NCBI RefSeq assembly: GCF_021390935.1
Contig: NZ_JAJPUI010000002.1
Location: forward strand, 868,001-932,000
Reading direction: 5' to 3'
Length of the DNA: 64,000 nt
Source: Streptomyces sp. CC228A
GTDB taxonomy: Bacteria; Actinomycetota; Actinomycetes; Streptomycetales; Streptomycetaceae
Shown here piece after piece: positions 1 to 9,225 of the stretch (the first letter of the stretch is position 1; each line of letters starts with the position of its first letter). The translations under genes were made by a program, and so were the position numbers. The notes below the pieces were generated by a model. It was not told the DNA's origin and made no database searches. It saw only the letters and a program-made list of their open reading frames with translations.

Positions 1-306
1 CCCCGACCGGGCGGGCGCCGACCAGGTCCGGTCGAGCCGCCCGCGTCCCGCCGTCTGCTCCTCGGCGACCAGGACGGCACCCTCGGGGAGGTCGGGGGCG
101 CGGCGCGCAAGATCGGAGTTGGTGGAGTCGACGGAGGGCACGACGTCGAGGGAGGTCCACAGCGACCCCGGCCGCAGGAGGGCCCGGCGCAGCGCCGCGG
201 GATCGAGCGGGGGCCGTTCGAGGTCGCTCCAGCGTCCGCCGGCGCCGGAAGCGGGGCTTCCGGAGCCGCTGCCTGCACGCTTCGCTGGACCAAGTGAGGG
301 CGTCAT
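1..306 (-). CDS. birA: Biotin--protein ligase, N-terminal part (runs off the window)
   Basis: The first 102 codons of a gene whose 3' end lies outside the window. The start is an ATG at 306. After a poorly conserved Ser/Gly/Pro-rich leader of about 40 residues comes the ligase core: DSTNSD, then AEEQTAGRGR followed by LDRTWSAP, which is the biotinyl-AMP binding signature of BirA/LplA-type enzymes. The enzyme activates biotin and attaches it to the biotin carrier domain, here most likely that of AccA encoded at 4.9-6.6 kb. It is divergent from pccB with about 120 bp between the starts, so carboxylase and its biotinylating enzyme sit together. Identification is firm for the part visible. Confidence 0.9.
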   Translation of the reverse strand, partial: MTPSLGPAKRAGSGSGSPASGAGGRWSDLERPPLDPAALRRALLRPGSLWTSLDVVPSVDSTNSDLARRAPDLPEGAVLVAEEQTAGRGRLDRTWSAPARSG

Positions 307-427
307 GCAACCCAGCGTAGGTGTGGCAAACACCGCACTGCCGAAGGCCACCCCCGCCGATACGCTACGGGCCAGTAGCCAACGCAGCCCGTGACCACAC
401 GTGTACCAGGCAGGGAGCCGCATCCCG

Positions 428-2017
428 ATGTCCGAGCGTCCAGAGATCGACATCCACACGACCGCGGGGAAGCTCGCGGACCTGCAGCGCCGAATCGAGG
501 AGGCGACGCATGCGGGTTCCGAGCGCGCCGTCGAGAAGCAGCATGCCAAGGGCAAGCTGACCGCGCGCGAGCGCATCGACCTGCTCATGGACGAGGGCTC
601 CTTCGTCGAGCTGGACGAGTTCGCGCGGCACCGCTCCTCCAACTTCGGCCTGGAGAAGAACCGCCCTTACGGCGACGGCGTGGTCACGGGGTACGGCACG
701 GTCGACGGCCGCCCGGTGGCGGTCTTCTCCCAGGACTTCACCGTCTTCGGCGGCGCCCTGGGCGAGACCTTCGGCCAGAAGATCGTCAAGGTGATGGACT
801 TCGCCCTGAAGACGGGCTGCCCGGTGATCGGCATCAACGACTCCGGCGGCGCCCGCATCCAGGAGGGCGTGAGCGCGCTCGGCCTGTACGGCGAGATCTT
901 CCGCCGCAACACACACGCGTCCGGGGTGATCCCGCAGATCTCCCTCGTCGTCGGCCCGTGCGCGGGCGGCGCGGTCTACTCCCCCGCGATCACCGACTTC
1001 ACCGTGATGGTCGACCAGACCTCGCACATGTTCATCACCGGCCCGGACGTCATCAAGACCGTGACGGGCGAGGACGTCGGCTTCGAGGAGCTGGGCGGCG
1101 CCCGCACCCACAACGCCACGTCCGGCGTCGCCCACCACATGGCCGCGGACGAGAAGGACGCGATCGAGCACGTCAAGTCGCTGCTGTCGTACCTGCCGTC
1201 GAACAACCTCTCCGAGCCCCCGGTGTACCCGGAGGAGGCGGACCTCACCGTCACGGACGAGGACCGCGAGCTGGACACGCTGGTCCCGGACTCGGCGAAC
1301 CAGCCGTACGACATCCACACCGTGATCGAGCACGTCCTCGACGACGGTGAGTTCCTGGAGACGCAGGCGCTGTTCGCGCCGAACATCGTCACGGGCTTCG
1401 GCCGGGTGGAGGGCCACCCGGTGGGCGTGGTGGCGAACCAGCCGATGCAGTTCGCCGGCTGCCTGGACATCGACGCGAGCGAGAAGGCCGCGCGCTTCGT
1501 CCGCACCTGCGACGCCTTCAACATCCCGGTCCTGACCTTCGTCGACGTGCCCGGCTTCCTGCCGGGCGTGGGCCAGGAGCACGAGGGCATCATCCGGCGC
1601 GGCGCGAAGCTGATCTACGCGTACGCGGAGGCCACGGTGCCGCTCATCACCGTGATCACCCGCAAGGCGTTCGGCGGCGCGTACGACGTGATGGGCAGCA
1701 AGCACCTGGGCGCCGACCTCAACCTCGCCTGGCCCACGGCGCAGATCGCCGTCATGGGCGCGCAGGGCGCGGTGAACATCCTGCACCGCCGCACCCTGGC
1801 GGCCGCGTCCGACGAGGAGCGCGAGGAGCTCCGGGCGCGCCTGATCCAGGAGTACGAGGACACCCTGCTGAACCCGTACACGGCGGCGGAGCGCGGCTAC
1901 ATCGACGCGGTGATCATGCCGTCGGAGACCCGCGCGCACATCGTCAAGGGCCTGCGTCAGCTCCGCACCAAGCGGGAAGACCTGCCTCCGAAGAAGCACG
2001 GCAACATCCCCCTGTGA
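428..2017 (+). CDS. pccB: Acyl-CoA (propionyl-CoA) carboxylase beta subunit
   Basis: 529-residue carboxyltransferase subunit that moves CO2 from carboxybiotin to propionyl-CoA or a related acyl-CoA, giving (methyl)malonyl-CoA for fatty-acid and polyketide synthesis. Start chosen at ATG 428 ([12 protein letters not shown]), with AGGGAG at about 412-417, rather than the GTG at 401. Both crotonase-like halves are present: GGARIQEG and [11 protein letters not shown] oxyanion-hole segments in the N half, [13 protein letters not shown] in the C half. It ends KKHGNIPL, as family members do. The epsilon-subunit gene begins 11 bases downstream and the biotinylated alpha subunit is at 4.9 kb. Confidence 0.96.
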   Translation: MSERPEIDIHTTAGKLADLQRRIEEATHAGSERAVEKQHAKGKLTARERIDLLMDEGSFVELDEFARHRSSNFGLEKNRPYGDGVVTGYGTVDGRPVAVFSQDFTVFGGALGETFGQKIVKVMDFALKTGCPVIGINDSGGARIQEGVSALGLYGEIFRRNTHASGVIPQISLVVGPCAGGAVYSPAITDFTVMVDQTSHMFITGPDVIKTVTGEDVGFEELGGARTHNATSGVAHHMAADEKDAIEHVKSLLSYLPSNNLSEPPVYPEEADLTVTDEDRELDTLVPDSANQPYDIHTVIEHVLDDGEFLETQALFAPNIVTGFGRVEGHPVGVVANQPMQFAGCLDIDASEKAARFVRTCDAFNIPVLTFVDVPGFLPGVGQEHEGIIRRGAKLIYAYAEATVPLITVITRKAFGGAYDVMGSKHLGADLNLAWPTAQIAVMGAQGAVNILHRRTLAAASDEEREELRARLIQEYEDTLLNPYTAAERGYIDAVIMPSETRAHIVKGLRQLRTKREDLPPKKHGNIPL

Positions 2018-2027
2018 GGAGCCCCAG

Positions 2028-2240
2028 ATGATCAGAGTCGTACGGGGCAACCCGACCCCGGAGGAACTGGCCGCCGCACTGGCAGTGGTCCGGGCCCGCG
2101 CCGCGGCGGCGTCCGCGGCGCCCGCCGCGGACGGGGCTCCCGCGACGCCGGACGCGTGGTCCGACCCGTCGCGCGTCGCCCGCGTCCGCACCCGTCGCCC
2201 GGGGCCGGCGTCCTGGTCGCGCACGTACTGGCCCGGCTGA
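2028..2240 (+). CDS. pccE: Acyl-CoA carboxylase epsilon subunit
   Basis: 70-residue actinomycete-specific epsilon subunit that binds the beta subunit and stabilises or activates the alpha-beta carboxylase complex. The N-terminus IRVVRGNPTPEELAAALAVV is the family signature. The C-terminus ends W-S-R-x-Y-W, also typical. An Ala-rich linker joins them. It starts at ATG 2028, 11 bases after pccB, with GAGGAG just past the pccB stop as ribosome binding site, so the two are translated from one message. Confidence 0.92.
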   Translation: MIRVVRGNPTPEELAAALAVVRARAAAASAAPAADGAPATPDAWSDPSRVARVRTRRPGPASWSRTYWPG

Positions 2241-2644
2241 TCCCGGCGCGTCCCGCGCCCGCGCCCCGCTGCACGAGCCGGGGCGCGCGGACGCGGACGC
2301 GCAGCCGCGGACGCTTCAAGGCGTGCAGGGCGGCGGGGCGTGCCGCCTGCGGTGCGCCGTGCGGCTGCGCCGCGGCGCACGCCACCGCGGACCGGCGCAC
2401 GCCCGGGCCCGCCGCACCACGTGGACGCGTGCGGGACCTGGGCCTGCGGCCGGACGGCACAGGCCGCACCGCGCGGCGGCGGACGCGTGCGGGACCGGGG
2501 CACCCCGCCCGGTAGCCCACCGGACCCGGCGGACACGGGCCGCCCCGCACCGGCGTGCGCCGCGGCACGCGCCACCGCTCCCCGGCCGTACCGGCAGCCA
2601 CGGGCAGCCCCGCCGCACCGGCGGTGCCGTGCCCCCTCCGGGCG
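2241..2644. other. Gene-free GC-rich stretch between pccE and the YunG-like gene
   Basis: About 400 bases between two convergent genes. Open frames exist on both strands but encode only Arg/Ala/Pro/Gly-rich sequence without recognisable domains. No strong hairpin with a run of U and no RNA gene was found. Nothing functional is claimed. Confidence 0.5.
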
Positions 2645-3043
2645 TCAGTAGGGTTCGGGGAGGTCCCCGAGGTGCGCGTGCAGCCGTTCCCTCAGCAGCA
2701 GGTACGCGTCCCACCGGCGCGGCAGCGGGCCGGGCGGCCGCTGCACGGCCCGGGCAGCGGATACCACCTCGCCGCGCCTGAACTGCTCCCGCGTCAGATC
2801 CAGCTCGACGCCGCTCGCCAGCCGGTTCCACCAGTGGTACCCGCGCTGCACACCGTCGGCGTGCACCTCGCCGACGACCAGGTCGCCGCCGAACAGGTCG
2901 TGGACCACCAGGGCCGTGATGTCGCAGTGCCCCCAGGAGGGGTTGTCCGGCAGCCACACGTCTCGGTCGTCCGGCGACGCGGTGTCCGCCGCCCAGCAGG
3001 CCCGCAGCGCCCGGTCCAGGTCGAGCAGGTTCCATGGAGTCAT
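2645..3043 (-). CDS. YunG-family protein
   Basis: 132-residue cytosolic protein resembling the YunG family (Bacillus YunG). The signature block is NPSWGHCDITALVVHDLFGG followed by a YHWWN segment and ELDLTREQF. A conserved Cys preceded by His, followed by a His-Trp pair, suggests a papain-like fold, but no activity is established as far as I know. The start is the ATG at 3043. A perfect 16-bp palindrome (3088-3103) lies 45 bases upstream, between this gene and the small membrane-protein gene on the other strand. Function unknown. Confidence 0.75.
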   Translation of the reverse strand: MTPWNLLDLDRALRACWAADTASPDDRDVWLPDNPSWGHCDITALVVHDLFGGDLVVGEVHADGVQRGYHWWNRLASGVELDLTREQFRRGEVVSAARAVQRPPGPLPRRWDAYLLLRERLHAHLGDLPEPY

Positions 3044-3087
3044 GCGGCCAGCGTCGCACCCGGCGCTGACATCGCCGGCGGCGTGGA

Positions 3088-3103
3088 TGAGTACGCGTAC
3101 TCA
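3088..3103. promoter_or_regulatory. Perfect 16-bp palindrome, candidate operator
   Basis: TGAGTACGCGTACTCA is perfectly self-complementary and lies in the 94-bp gap between two divergent starts (3043 minus, 3138 plus). Position and symmetry suit a dimeric repressor acting on one or both genes. I cannot name the protein that binds it. Confidence 0.45.
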
Positions 3104-3137
3104 GGCGCCCCGCGCGGCGCGGGCGCACCATCGAAGG

Positions 3138-3266
3138 ATGCTGTGGTCCGACCCCGATGACGAGCCGCCCGAGGACATGCGGGCCACACAGGCCATGCTG
3201 CGCCGGGCAGGGGTCCTCCTGGCCGTCGCGATGCTGTTCCTGATGCTCGCGACGGGCCTGCGCTGA
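3138..3266 (+). CDS. Small single-pass membrane protein
   Basis: 42-residue protein with an acidic N-terminus ([15 protein letters not shown]) and one C-terminal hydrophobic segment of about 17 residues ([17 protein letters not shown]). The ATG at 3138 is preceded by GAAGG very close to the start, so initiation signals are weak. An in-frame longer version would begin at 2916 but would run through the YunG-like gene in antisense. It sits 52 bases before maf and may be co-transcribed with it. Function unknown. Confidence 0.55.
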   Translation: MLWSDPDDEPPEDMRATQAMLRRAGVLLAVAMLFLMLATGLR

Positions 3267-3318
3267 CCGGCGGGTGCAGGGACGCGGGCCGCCGCGCCCG
3301 TTTCCGTACGATGGCGCC

Positions 3319-3921
3319 ATGAGCCCACAGCGCCGCCTCGTCCTCGCCTCAGCCTCCCCCGCCCGCCTCGGACTGCTGCGGCAGGCGGGCCTCGCCCCCG
3401 AGGTCATCGTCAGCGGTTTCGACGAGGACCGCATCACCGCCCCCACCCCTGCCGAACTGGCCCTGGCCCTGGCGGAGGCCAAGGCGTCCCTGGTGGCCGC
3501 GAAGCCGGAGGTCCAGGGCGCGCTGGTCGTCGGCTGCGACTCCGTCCTGGAACTGGACGGCCGGGCCCTCGGCAAGCCGGCGGACGCCGAGGAGGCCGTC
3601 GCCCGCTGGAAGTCCATGCGCGGCCGCGTCGGCGTCCTGCAGACGGGCCACTGCGTGCACGACACGGCGGCCAAGCGGTACGCCTCCGGGACGGCGTCCA
3701 CGCTGGTCCGCTTCGGTGACCCGACGGACGAGGAGATCGCCGCGTACGTGGCGACGGGCGAACCCCTCAACGTGGCGGGCGCGTTCACGCTGGACGGCCG
3801 CTCGGCCCCGTTCATCGAGGGTATCGACGGCGACCCCGGCAACGTCATCGGCCTGTCCCTGCCGCTCTTCCGGCGCCTGCTGGGCCAGTTGGGCGTGGCG
3901 ATGACGGACCTGTGGACGTGA
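3319..3921 (+). CDS. maf: Maf-like nucleoside triphosphate pyrophosphatase
   Basis: 200-residue Maf/HAM1-fold protein that hydrolyses non-canonical or surplus NTPs to the monophosphate. The N-terminal [14 protein letters not shown] motif, the central [10 protein letters not shown] loop and the [18 protein letters not shown] segment before the C-terminus are characteristic. Start taken at ATG 3319; an upstream in-frame ATG at 3274 would add 15 residues that do not belong to the family. Maf is commonly found beside the acyl-CoA carboxylase genes in streptomycetes. Confidence 0.93.
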   Translation: MSPQRRLVLASASPARLGLLRQAGLAPEVIVSGFDEDRITAPTPAELALALAEAKASLVAAKPEVQGALVVGCDSVLELDGRALGKPADAEEAVARWKSMRGRVGVLQTGHCVHDTAAKRYASGTASTLVRFGDPTDEEIAAYVATGEPLNVAGAFTLDGRSAPFIEGIDGDPGNVIGLSLPLFRRLLGQLGVAMTDLWT

Positions 3922-4091
3922 CCGCCCCCACCGCCGCGGCACTGCACCCCGCTTGACGCCCCATCGGCTCCGCGGCGCCCTTGCGCCGCACTGCCGCACC
4001 GGGCCGCGGGCGCGGGCCCGCGGGGGCGCGCACCACGGCGTATGCGCCCCCGCCGGGCGCCGCTCCGGCGTGCGGCACGTGCCCCGCGCGG

Positions 4092-4523
4092 CTACGGCGC
4101 CGCCGCCGCGCCGTCCTGCCGGGGCGCCGGCTCGTCCCCGTACGCGACGAGGGCCAGCACCAGCAGGCCCAGCACCAGCATCAGCACCGCGAAGGCGGCC
4201 CAGCCGACCACGGCCACGGCCACCGCGCCCAGCACGCCGTGCGTGATCGCGCAGGAGACCAGCAGGATCCTCGTCCAGCGGGCGGGCGCCCGGTCGCGTA
4301 CGCCGAGGCGGAGGAGCACCGCCCCGCACAGCGCCAGGTACGCGCCGAAGACGGCGCCCATCGCCCAGGTGCCGGCGACCATCGCGTCGGGGTCCAGGTC
4401 CGCCAGCGACATCCGCTGGTCGCCCTGGACCTTCGCGAGCACCGCGTGCAGCACGAGCACGCCCACCGCCTCCAGCAGCAGCACGGTGGCCGCCGTCAGC
4501 GCTATCGGTCTGCGGGTCGCCAC
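4092..4523 (-). CDS. Four-helix integral membrane protein of unknown function
   Basis: 143 residues from the GTG at 4523, which has AGGGGG seven bases upstream; an upstream in-frame start at 4571 lacks such a site. Four hydrophobic segments are visible, roughly residues 8-28, 50-70, 84-103 and 106-128, separated by short charged loops; the tail is Pro/Ala-rich. No family motif recognised. It is divergent from accA2 and convergent with maf. Confidence 0.7.
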   Translation of the reverse strand: MATRRPIALTAATVLLLEAVGVLVLHAVLAKVQGDQRMSLADLDPDAMVAGTWAMGAVFGAYLALCGAVLLRLGVRDRAPARWTRILLVSCAITHGVLGAVAVAVVGWAAFAVLMLVLGLLVLALVAYGDEPAPRQDGAAAAP

Positions 4524-4881
4524 GGGTACCCCCTGCGCGCTCGGTCGGTTACCGGCAGTACGGAGAAACAACGCGCAGGCTACTCACCGGTAAACCCCTG
4601 GGCAAGGGTCCTGACGCAACAGCAAAGAATCATTCGCCCATTCGTAGGGACTCCACAAAGAAACAACCCGCCCCGCTGGCCCAGAGGACAGAGACCTTGG
4701 CCACACCGCGGGGCTACTGTGCAGTGGAGAAGCCCTGCTTACCGAGGCAGGACAAGGGGTCCAGAGGCCCGAGAGACCCCGTTTCACGCTCCGTGTGGGC
4801 AACCTCACGACTGGGGAACAGTCGAAACGTCGTGTCGGCAGTCCCTAAACTCAGCGTGTTTTGGGAATGGAGGGAGCCATC
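4524..4881. promoter_or_regulatory. Divergent promoter region before accA2
   Basis: 358 bases less GC-rich than the surroundings, separating the membrane-protein gene and accA2. A -10-like TAAACT is at 4846-4851, about 30 bases before the accA2 start. No convincing -35 box 17 bases upstream could be fixed. No open frame with a family match is present. Confidence 0.35.
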
Positions 4882-6642
4882 GTGCGCAAGGTGCTCATCG
4901 CCAACCGTGGCGAAATCGCTGTCCGTGTCGCCCGTGCCTGCCGGGACGCCGGGATCGCCAGCGTAGCCGTCTACGCCGACCCCGACCGGGACGCCCTGCA
5001 CGTCCGTGCGGCCGACGAGGCATTCGCCCTGGGCGGTGACACCCCGGCCGCCAGTTATCTGGACATGGCCAAGGTGCTCCAGGCGGCCAAGGACTCGGGG
5101 GCCGACGCGGTCCACCCGGGCTACGGCTTCCTGTCGGAGAACGCGGAGTTCGCCCAGGCCGTCATCGACGCCGGGCTCGTCTGGATCGGCCCCCCGCCGC
5201 AGGCGATCCGCGACCTCGGCGACAAGGTCGCCGCCCGGCACATCGCCCAGCGCGCCGGCGCGCCGCTGGTGGCCGGTACGCCGGACCCCGTGTCGGGAGC
5301 GGACGAGGTCGTCGCGTTCGCCCGCGAGCACGGGCTGCCGATCGCGATCAAGGCCGCCTTCGGCGGCGGCGGGCGCGGGCTGAAGGTGGCCCGCACCCTG
5401 GAAGAGGTCCCCGAGCTGTACGACTCGGCGGTCCGCGAGGCCGTCGCGGCGTTCGGCCGCGGTGAGTGCTTCGTCGAGCGCTACCTGGACAAGCCCCGCC
5501 ACGTCGAGACCCAGTGCCTGGCGGACAAGCACGGCAACGTAGTCGTGGTCTCCACGCGTGACTGCTCCCTGCAGCGCCGCCACCAGAAGCTCGTCGAGGA
5601 GGCGCCCGCGCCGTTCCTGACCGACGAGCAGAACGCCGAGCTGTACCGCGCGTCGAAGGCCATCCTGAAGGAGGCCGGCTACGTCGGCGCGGGCACCGTG
5701 GAGTTCCTGGTCGGCGCCGACGGCACGATCTCCTTCCTGGAGGTCAACACCCGCCTCCAGGTCGAGCACCCGGTCACCGAGGAGGTCACCGGCATCGACC
5801 TCGTGCGGGAGATGTTCCGCATCGCCGACGGCGAGGAGCTCGGCTACGGCGACCCCGCCATCCGCGGCCACTCCTTCGAGTTCCGCATCAACGGCGAGGA
5901 CCCGGGCCGCGGCTTCCTGCCCGCCCCGGGCACGGTGACCCTGTTCTCCCCGCCGACCGGCCCGGGTGTCCGCCTCGACGCCGGTGTCGAGTCCGGCTCG
6001 GTGATCGGCCCCGCCTGGGACTCCCTCCTGGCCAAGCTGGTCATCACCGGCGCCACCCGGCAGCAGGCCCTGGAGCGGTCCCGGCGCGCGCTCGCCGAGT
6101 TCCAGGTCGAGGGCATGGCGACCGCCATCCCGTTCCACCGCGCCGTCGTCGCCGACCCGGCGTTCGCCCCCGCCGAGGGCCCGTTCACGATCCACACCCG
6201 CTGGATCGAGACCGAGTTCGTCAACGACATCAAGCCCTTCGCCGCGCCCACCGACGCGGAGGCGGACGAGGAGCCCGGTCGCGAGACGGTCGTCGTCGAG
6301 GTCGGCGGCAAGCGCCTGGAGGTCTCCCTCCCCACCTCGCTCGGCATGTCCCTGGCCCGCACCGGCCTCGCCGCCGGAGCCAAGCCCAAGCGGCGCGCCA
6401 AGAAGAAGGCCGCCGCGGCGGCCTCCGGCGACACCCTCGCCTCCCCGATGCAGGGCACCATCGTCAAGGTGGCCGTCGAGGAGGGCCAGGAGGTCAACGA
6501 GGGCGACCTCATCGTGGTCCTGGAGGCCATGAAGATGGAGCAGCCGCTGAACGCCCACAAGGCCGGCACCGTCAAGGGCCTCACCGCCGAGGTCGGCGGC
6601 TCGGTGACGTCCGGCGCGGCGATCTGCGAGATCAAGGACTGA
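4882..6642 (+). CDS. accA2: Acyl-CoA carboxylase alpha subunit (biotin carboxylase + biotin carrier)
   Basis: 586 residues from GTG 4882 ([17 protein letters not shown]), with GGAGGGAG five bases upstream. The biotin carboxylase half shows the ATP-grasp glycine loop [11 protein letters not shown], the [11 protein letters not shown] segment and [17 protein letters not shown] Lys/Ala-rich hinge ([14 protein letters not shown]) leads to a C-terminal biotinyl domain with the [11 protein letters not shown] motif whose central Lys is biotinylated. It carboxylates its own biotin for the beta subunit encoded at 428-2017. A perfect 14-bp hairpin terminator follows at 6668. Confidence 0.96.
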   Translation: MRKVLIANRGEIAVRVARACRDAGIASVAVYADPDRDALHVRAADEAFALGGDTPAASYLDMAKVLQAAKDSGADAVHPGYGFLSENAEFAQAVIDAGLVWIGPPPQAIRDLGDKVAARHIAQRAGAPLVAGTPDPVSGADEVVAFAREHGLPIAIKAAFGGGGRGLKVARTLEEVPELYDSAVREAVAAFGRGECFVERYLDKPRHVETQCLADKHGNVVVVSTRDCSLQRRHQKLVEEAPAPFLTDEQNAELYRASKAILKEAGYVGAGTVEFLVGADGTISFLEVNTRLQVEHPVTEEVTGIDLVREMFRIADGEELGYGDPAIRGHSFEFRINGEDPGRGFLPAPGTVTLFSPPTGPGVRLDAGVESGSVIGPAWDSLLAKLVITGATRQQALERSRRALAEFQVEGMATAIPFHRAVVADPAFAPAEGPFTIHTRWIETEFVNDIKPFAAPTDAEADEEPGRETVVVEVGGKRLEVSLPTSLGMSLARTGLAAGAKPKRRAKKKAAAAASGDTLASPMQGTIVKVAVEEGQEVNEGDLIVVLEAMKMEQPLNAHKAGTVKGLTAEVGGSVTSGAAICEIKD

Positions 6643-6667
6643 CGGCCGCGCACAGCGCAGCCCGGCG

Positions 6668-6703
6668 CGAGGGGCCCTCCGGATCGTTGCGGAGGGCCCC
6701 TCG
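6668..6703 (+). terminator. Hairpin terminator after accA2
   Basis: Perfect 14-bp stem (CGAGGGGCCCTCCG at 6668-6681 with its complement at 6690-6703) and an 8-base loop, 25 bases after the accA2 stop. As usual in streptomycetes it lacks a clear U run. Confidence 0.75.
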
Positions 6704-6749
6704 CCCGTACCGGCCGGATGGCATCCTGGAGGACGAGGAGGGTGCGGCG

Positions 6750-7313
6750 ATGACGACGACCCGGCCCATGCGGGCCGATGCCCGGCGCAACCACGAGCGG
6801 CTGCTGCGCGTGGCGCGCGCGGCCTTCGCGGAGCAGGGCGCGGACGCCGCGCTGGAGGAGGTCGCGCGGCGCGCCGGCGTCGGGATCGGCACCCTCTACC
6901 GGCACTTCCCGAACCGCCACGCCCTGCTGAACGCCGTCTTCCAGGACGCCCTGGCGGCCCTGCTGGCGCGCTCCCGCGAGCTGGCGGACACCGAGGAGCC
7001 GTGCACGGCGCTGGTGGAGTGGCTGCGGGCCATCGTCACCCACGCCGGCGAGTACCGGGGGCTGGCGCGGGCGCTGATGTCGGCGCCGTACGAACCCGGT
7101 TCGGCGCTGTCCCAGTGCAGCGAGCCGCTGCGCGCGGCGGGTGAGCGCCTGCTGGTCCGCGCGCAGGAGGCGGGCGCGGTACGGGCGGACGTGTCGATCG
7201 GCGACCTGATGCAGCTCACCAACGCGATAGCCCTGGCGGCGGAGCAGGACGCCGGCGACCCCGAACTGGCCGACCGCCTGCTGACCCTGACCCTCCGCGG
7301 CCTCAAGGCCTGA
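6750..7313 (+). CDS. TetR-family transcriptional regulator
   Basis: 187 residues from ATG 6750 with GAGGAGG about seven bases upstream. The N-terminal 50 residues form the TetR helix-turn-helix (FAEQGADAALEEVARRAGVGIGTLYRHFPNRHALLNAVF). The C-terminal ligand domain is Ala/Leu-rich, ends LTLTLRGLKA, and looks like the common SbtR-type domain. The ligand is unknown. Proximity to accA2 tempts one to link it to carboxylase control, but the terminator in between and the lack of a visible operator argue for caution. Confidence 0.9.
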   Translation: MTTTRPMRADARRNHERLLRVARAAFAEQGADAALEEVARRAGVGIGTLYRHFPNRHALLNAVFQDALAALLARSRELADTEEPCTALVEWLRAIVTHAGEYRGLARALMSAPYEPGSALSQCSEPLRAAGERLLVRAQEAGAVRADVSIGDLMQLTNAIALAAEQDAGDPELADRLLTLTLRGLKA

Positions 7314-8040
7314 GCCCCGAACGGCCCCGAACGGCCGGGCCACCGAGCCGGGACGGCCCGGGCGGTCGGCGCCACTGCGCAGGTACGGCCCCGGGGGGCG
7401 GTCGGGCCGCTCCGCCCGTACGGCCCAGACGGCCTGGGTTGCTCCGCCCGTACGGCCCCGGAGACGGCCCGGGCCACCGAGCCGGGACGGCCGCCCCCGG
7501 GCGCATGTGGCCGCTCCCGCCCGTACGGGCTGGGGGCCGCAGGGCCGCTGACCGCCAGGCGGCCGACCACGGCCGCTCCGCCCGTACGGCCCGGGGCGGC
7601 CGGGGCCACTGGCCGGTACGCCCCCGGGCGAGCAGCCACCCAGCACGTACTGCTCCGCCCCTACGGCCCCCGGGACGCCGGGCTCCCTGAGGCCCCTGCG
7701 GCACGGGGCTCACCCCGGCCGCCGGTCCCCCCGGGGCCTTCCAGGATCGCGGGGCATCCGACTCCGGAGAGCCCCCGGGCCGTCCGGCCCGCCGCCGGTA
7801 CCTCGCCCGGCCCTCGGTGGGCAGGGCCCCCACGCCGCCCGGACACCGCCGGGAACCACCGGCCCCGAGGACCGGGGGCGTGCCCCTGGGACGTGCGCCC
7901 GGCCGGTGGCCGCCGTGCTCGCACGAGCGGGGGCGGCGGGCAACGGCGGTGAGGCAGCGCCTTCGCAGCGGGGGTTCAGCGGCGGCGCAGGTCGGCCACG
8001 CGGGCCTGGCGGTCCGCCGGAGCGGAGTCCGCGGCCGCGG
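7314..8040. repeat. Gene-free region with dispersed copies of an 18-bp repeat
   Basis: 727 bases without a credible gene. The 18-mer GCTCCGCCCGTACGGCCC occurs exactly or nearly so at about 7409, 7441, 7575 and 7652, with a further diverged copy near 7517. Each carries the CCGTACGG palindrome. A second short repeat, CACCGAGCCGGGACGG, occurs near 7340 and 7475. Spacing is irregular, so this is not a CRISPR array. Confidence 0.6.
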
Positions 8041-8970
8041 TCAGGGACGCGGCGCGGAGGGGGCGCCCGGGTGGCGCCCTCGCTGGCCCGGAAGCGGCAC
8101 GTCCCTGCGGTGCTGGCGGCCCGGCGGCGCCCCCTCAGCGGTGCGGGGGCCGGGCCCCGTGGCGGAGCCGCCGCCCGCTCCCGTACCGGAGGACGAGGCG
8201 ACCGTGATCTGGACGCCCTGGTCGGCCAGGGCCTGGAGCTCCATCGCGGCGCGCTCGTCGTGGCCGGGTGGCTCGTCCGTCACGAGGCGGGTGATGAGGT
8301 CGGTCGGGACGGTCTGGAACATCGTGTCCGTACCGAGCTTGGTGTGGTCGGCCAGGACCACGACCTCCGCCGCCGCCTGGACCAGCGCCCGGTCGACGCT
8401 CGCGGACAGCATGTTGGAGGTGGACAGGCCGCGTTCCGCGGTCAGGCCCGCGCCGGACAGGAAGGCGCGGGACACCCGCAGCCCGTGCAGGGACTGCTCC
8501 GCGCCGCTGCCGACGAGCGCGTAGTTGGAACCGCGCAGGGTGCCGCCGGTCATGACCACCTCCACGCGGTTGGCGTGGGCGAGGGCCTGGGCGACGAGCA
8601 GGGAGTTGGTGACGACGGTGAGGCCGGGCACGCGGGCCAGCCGGCGGGCCAGCTCCTGCGTGGTCGTCCCCGCCCCGACCACGATGGCCTCGCCTTCCTC
8701 GACGAGGCCCGCCGCGACGTCCGCGATGGCGGTCTTCTCGGCGGTCGCGAGATGGGATTTCTGCGGGAAGCCGGACTCTCGCGTGAAACCGCCCGGCAGT
8801 ACCGCACCGCCGTGCCGGCGGTCGAGGAGTCCTTCTGCCTCCAGCGCGCGCACGTCCCGCCGTACGGTCACTTCGGAGGTCTGGACGACGCGGGCGAGCT
8901 CCCGGAGCGATACCGCCCCATTGGCCCGCACCATTTCAAGGATCAACTGGCGACGTTCTGCAGCGAACAC
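8041..8970 (-). CDS. DeoR-family transcriptional regulator
   Basis: 309 residues from the GTG at 8970 (FAAERRQLILEMV), the usual first residues of the family. Residues 5-60 are the DeoR helix-turn-helix (VSLRELARVVQTSEVTVRRDVRALEAEGLLDRRHGGAV). Residues about 75-240 are the sugar-phosphate sensor domain (GAGTTTQELARRL, VTNSLLVAQALA, TGGTLRGSN). The last 60 residues are a disordered, low-complexity tail. DeoR proteins repress sugar or nucleoside catabolism when unbound by a phosphorylated sugar. It is the only regulator of that family in the window and a candidate for the CTACGCGCGTAG sites; that link is inference. Confidence 0.9.
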   Translation of the reverse strand: MFAAERRQLILEMVRANGAVSLRELARVVQTSEVTVRRDVRALEAEGLLDRRHGGAVLPGGFTRESGFPQKSHLATAEKTAIADVAAGLVEEGEAIVVGAGTTTQELARRLARVPGLTVVTNSLLVAQALAHANRVEVVMTGGTLRGSNYALVGSGAEQSLHGLRVSRAFLSGAGLTAERGLSTSNMLSASVDRALVQAAAEVVVLADHTKLGTDTMFQTVPTDLITRLVTDEPPGHDERAAMELQALADQGVQITVASSSGTGAGGGSATGPGPRTAEGAPPGRQHRRDVPLPGQRGRHPGAPSAPRP

Positions 8971-9225
8971 GAAACTGACAGTAACCCCAGCGGTCGAGGG
9001 TTTGCAGCCGTATGCGCCGAATACGAGAAGTTGCGAACAGACGGGGCCGCCAAGTGGTATGGGCAGCCCCGTCCGTGAACGGTCTTCGACCGCGGTATGT
9101 CCCGACTTGCCGGGGGTTGCCGGGGGTTGCCCCCTGGCCAAGGGTGTTCGTTTGACCGCTTTGGCGTCCTTACGCCACCCCGTCCGCCTCGCCGGGCCCG
9201 TGACCTGCGCCGCGCTACCGCGGGC

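Noticed and set aside
365..2575. 736-codon minus-strand open frame opposite pccB
   Set aside because: Antisense shadow of a confidently identified carboxylase gene; composition is Arg/Val/Asp-rich without domains, as expected from opposite-strand GC bias.
6750..7313. TetR protein as the carboxylase repressor AccR
   Set aside because: The C-terminal domain looks like the generic SbtR type, a terminator separates it from accA2, and no shared operator was seen near accA2 or pccB.
7409..7669. Possible CRISPR array in the TetR-DeoR gap
   Set aside because: Copies are irregularly spaced (32 to about 80 bases), few, and lack a leader or cas genes.
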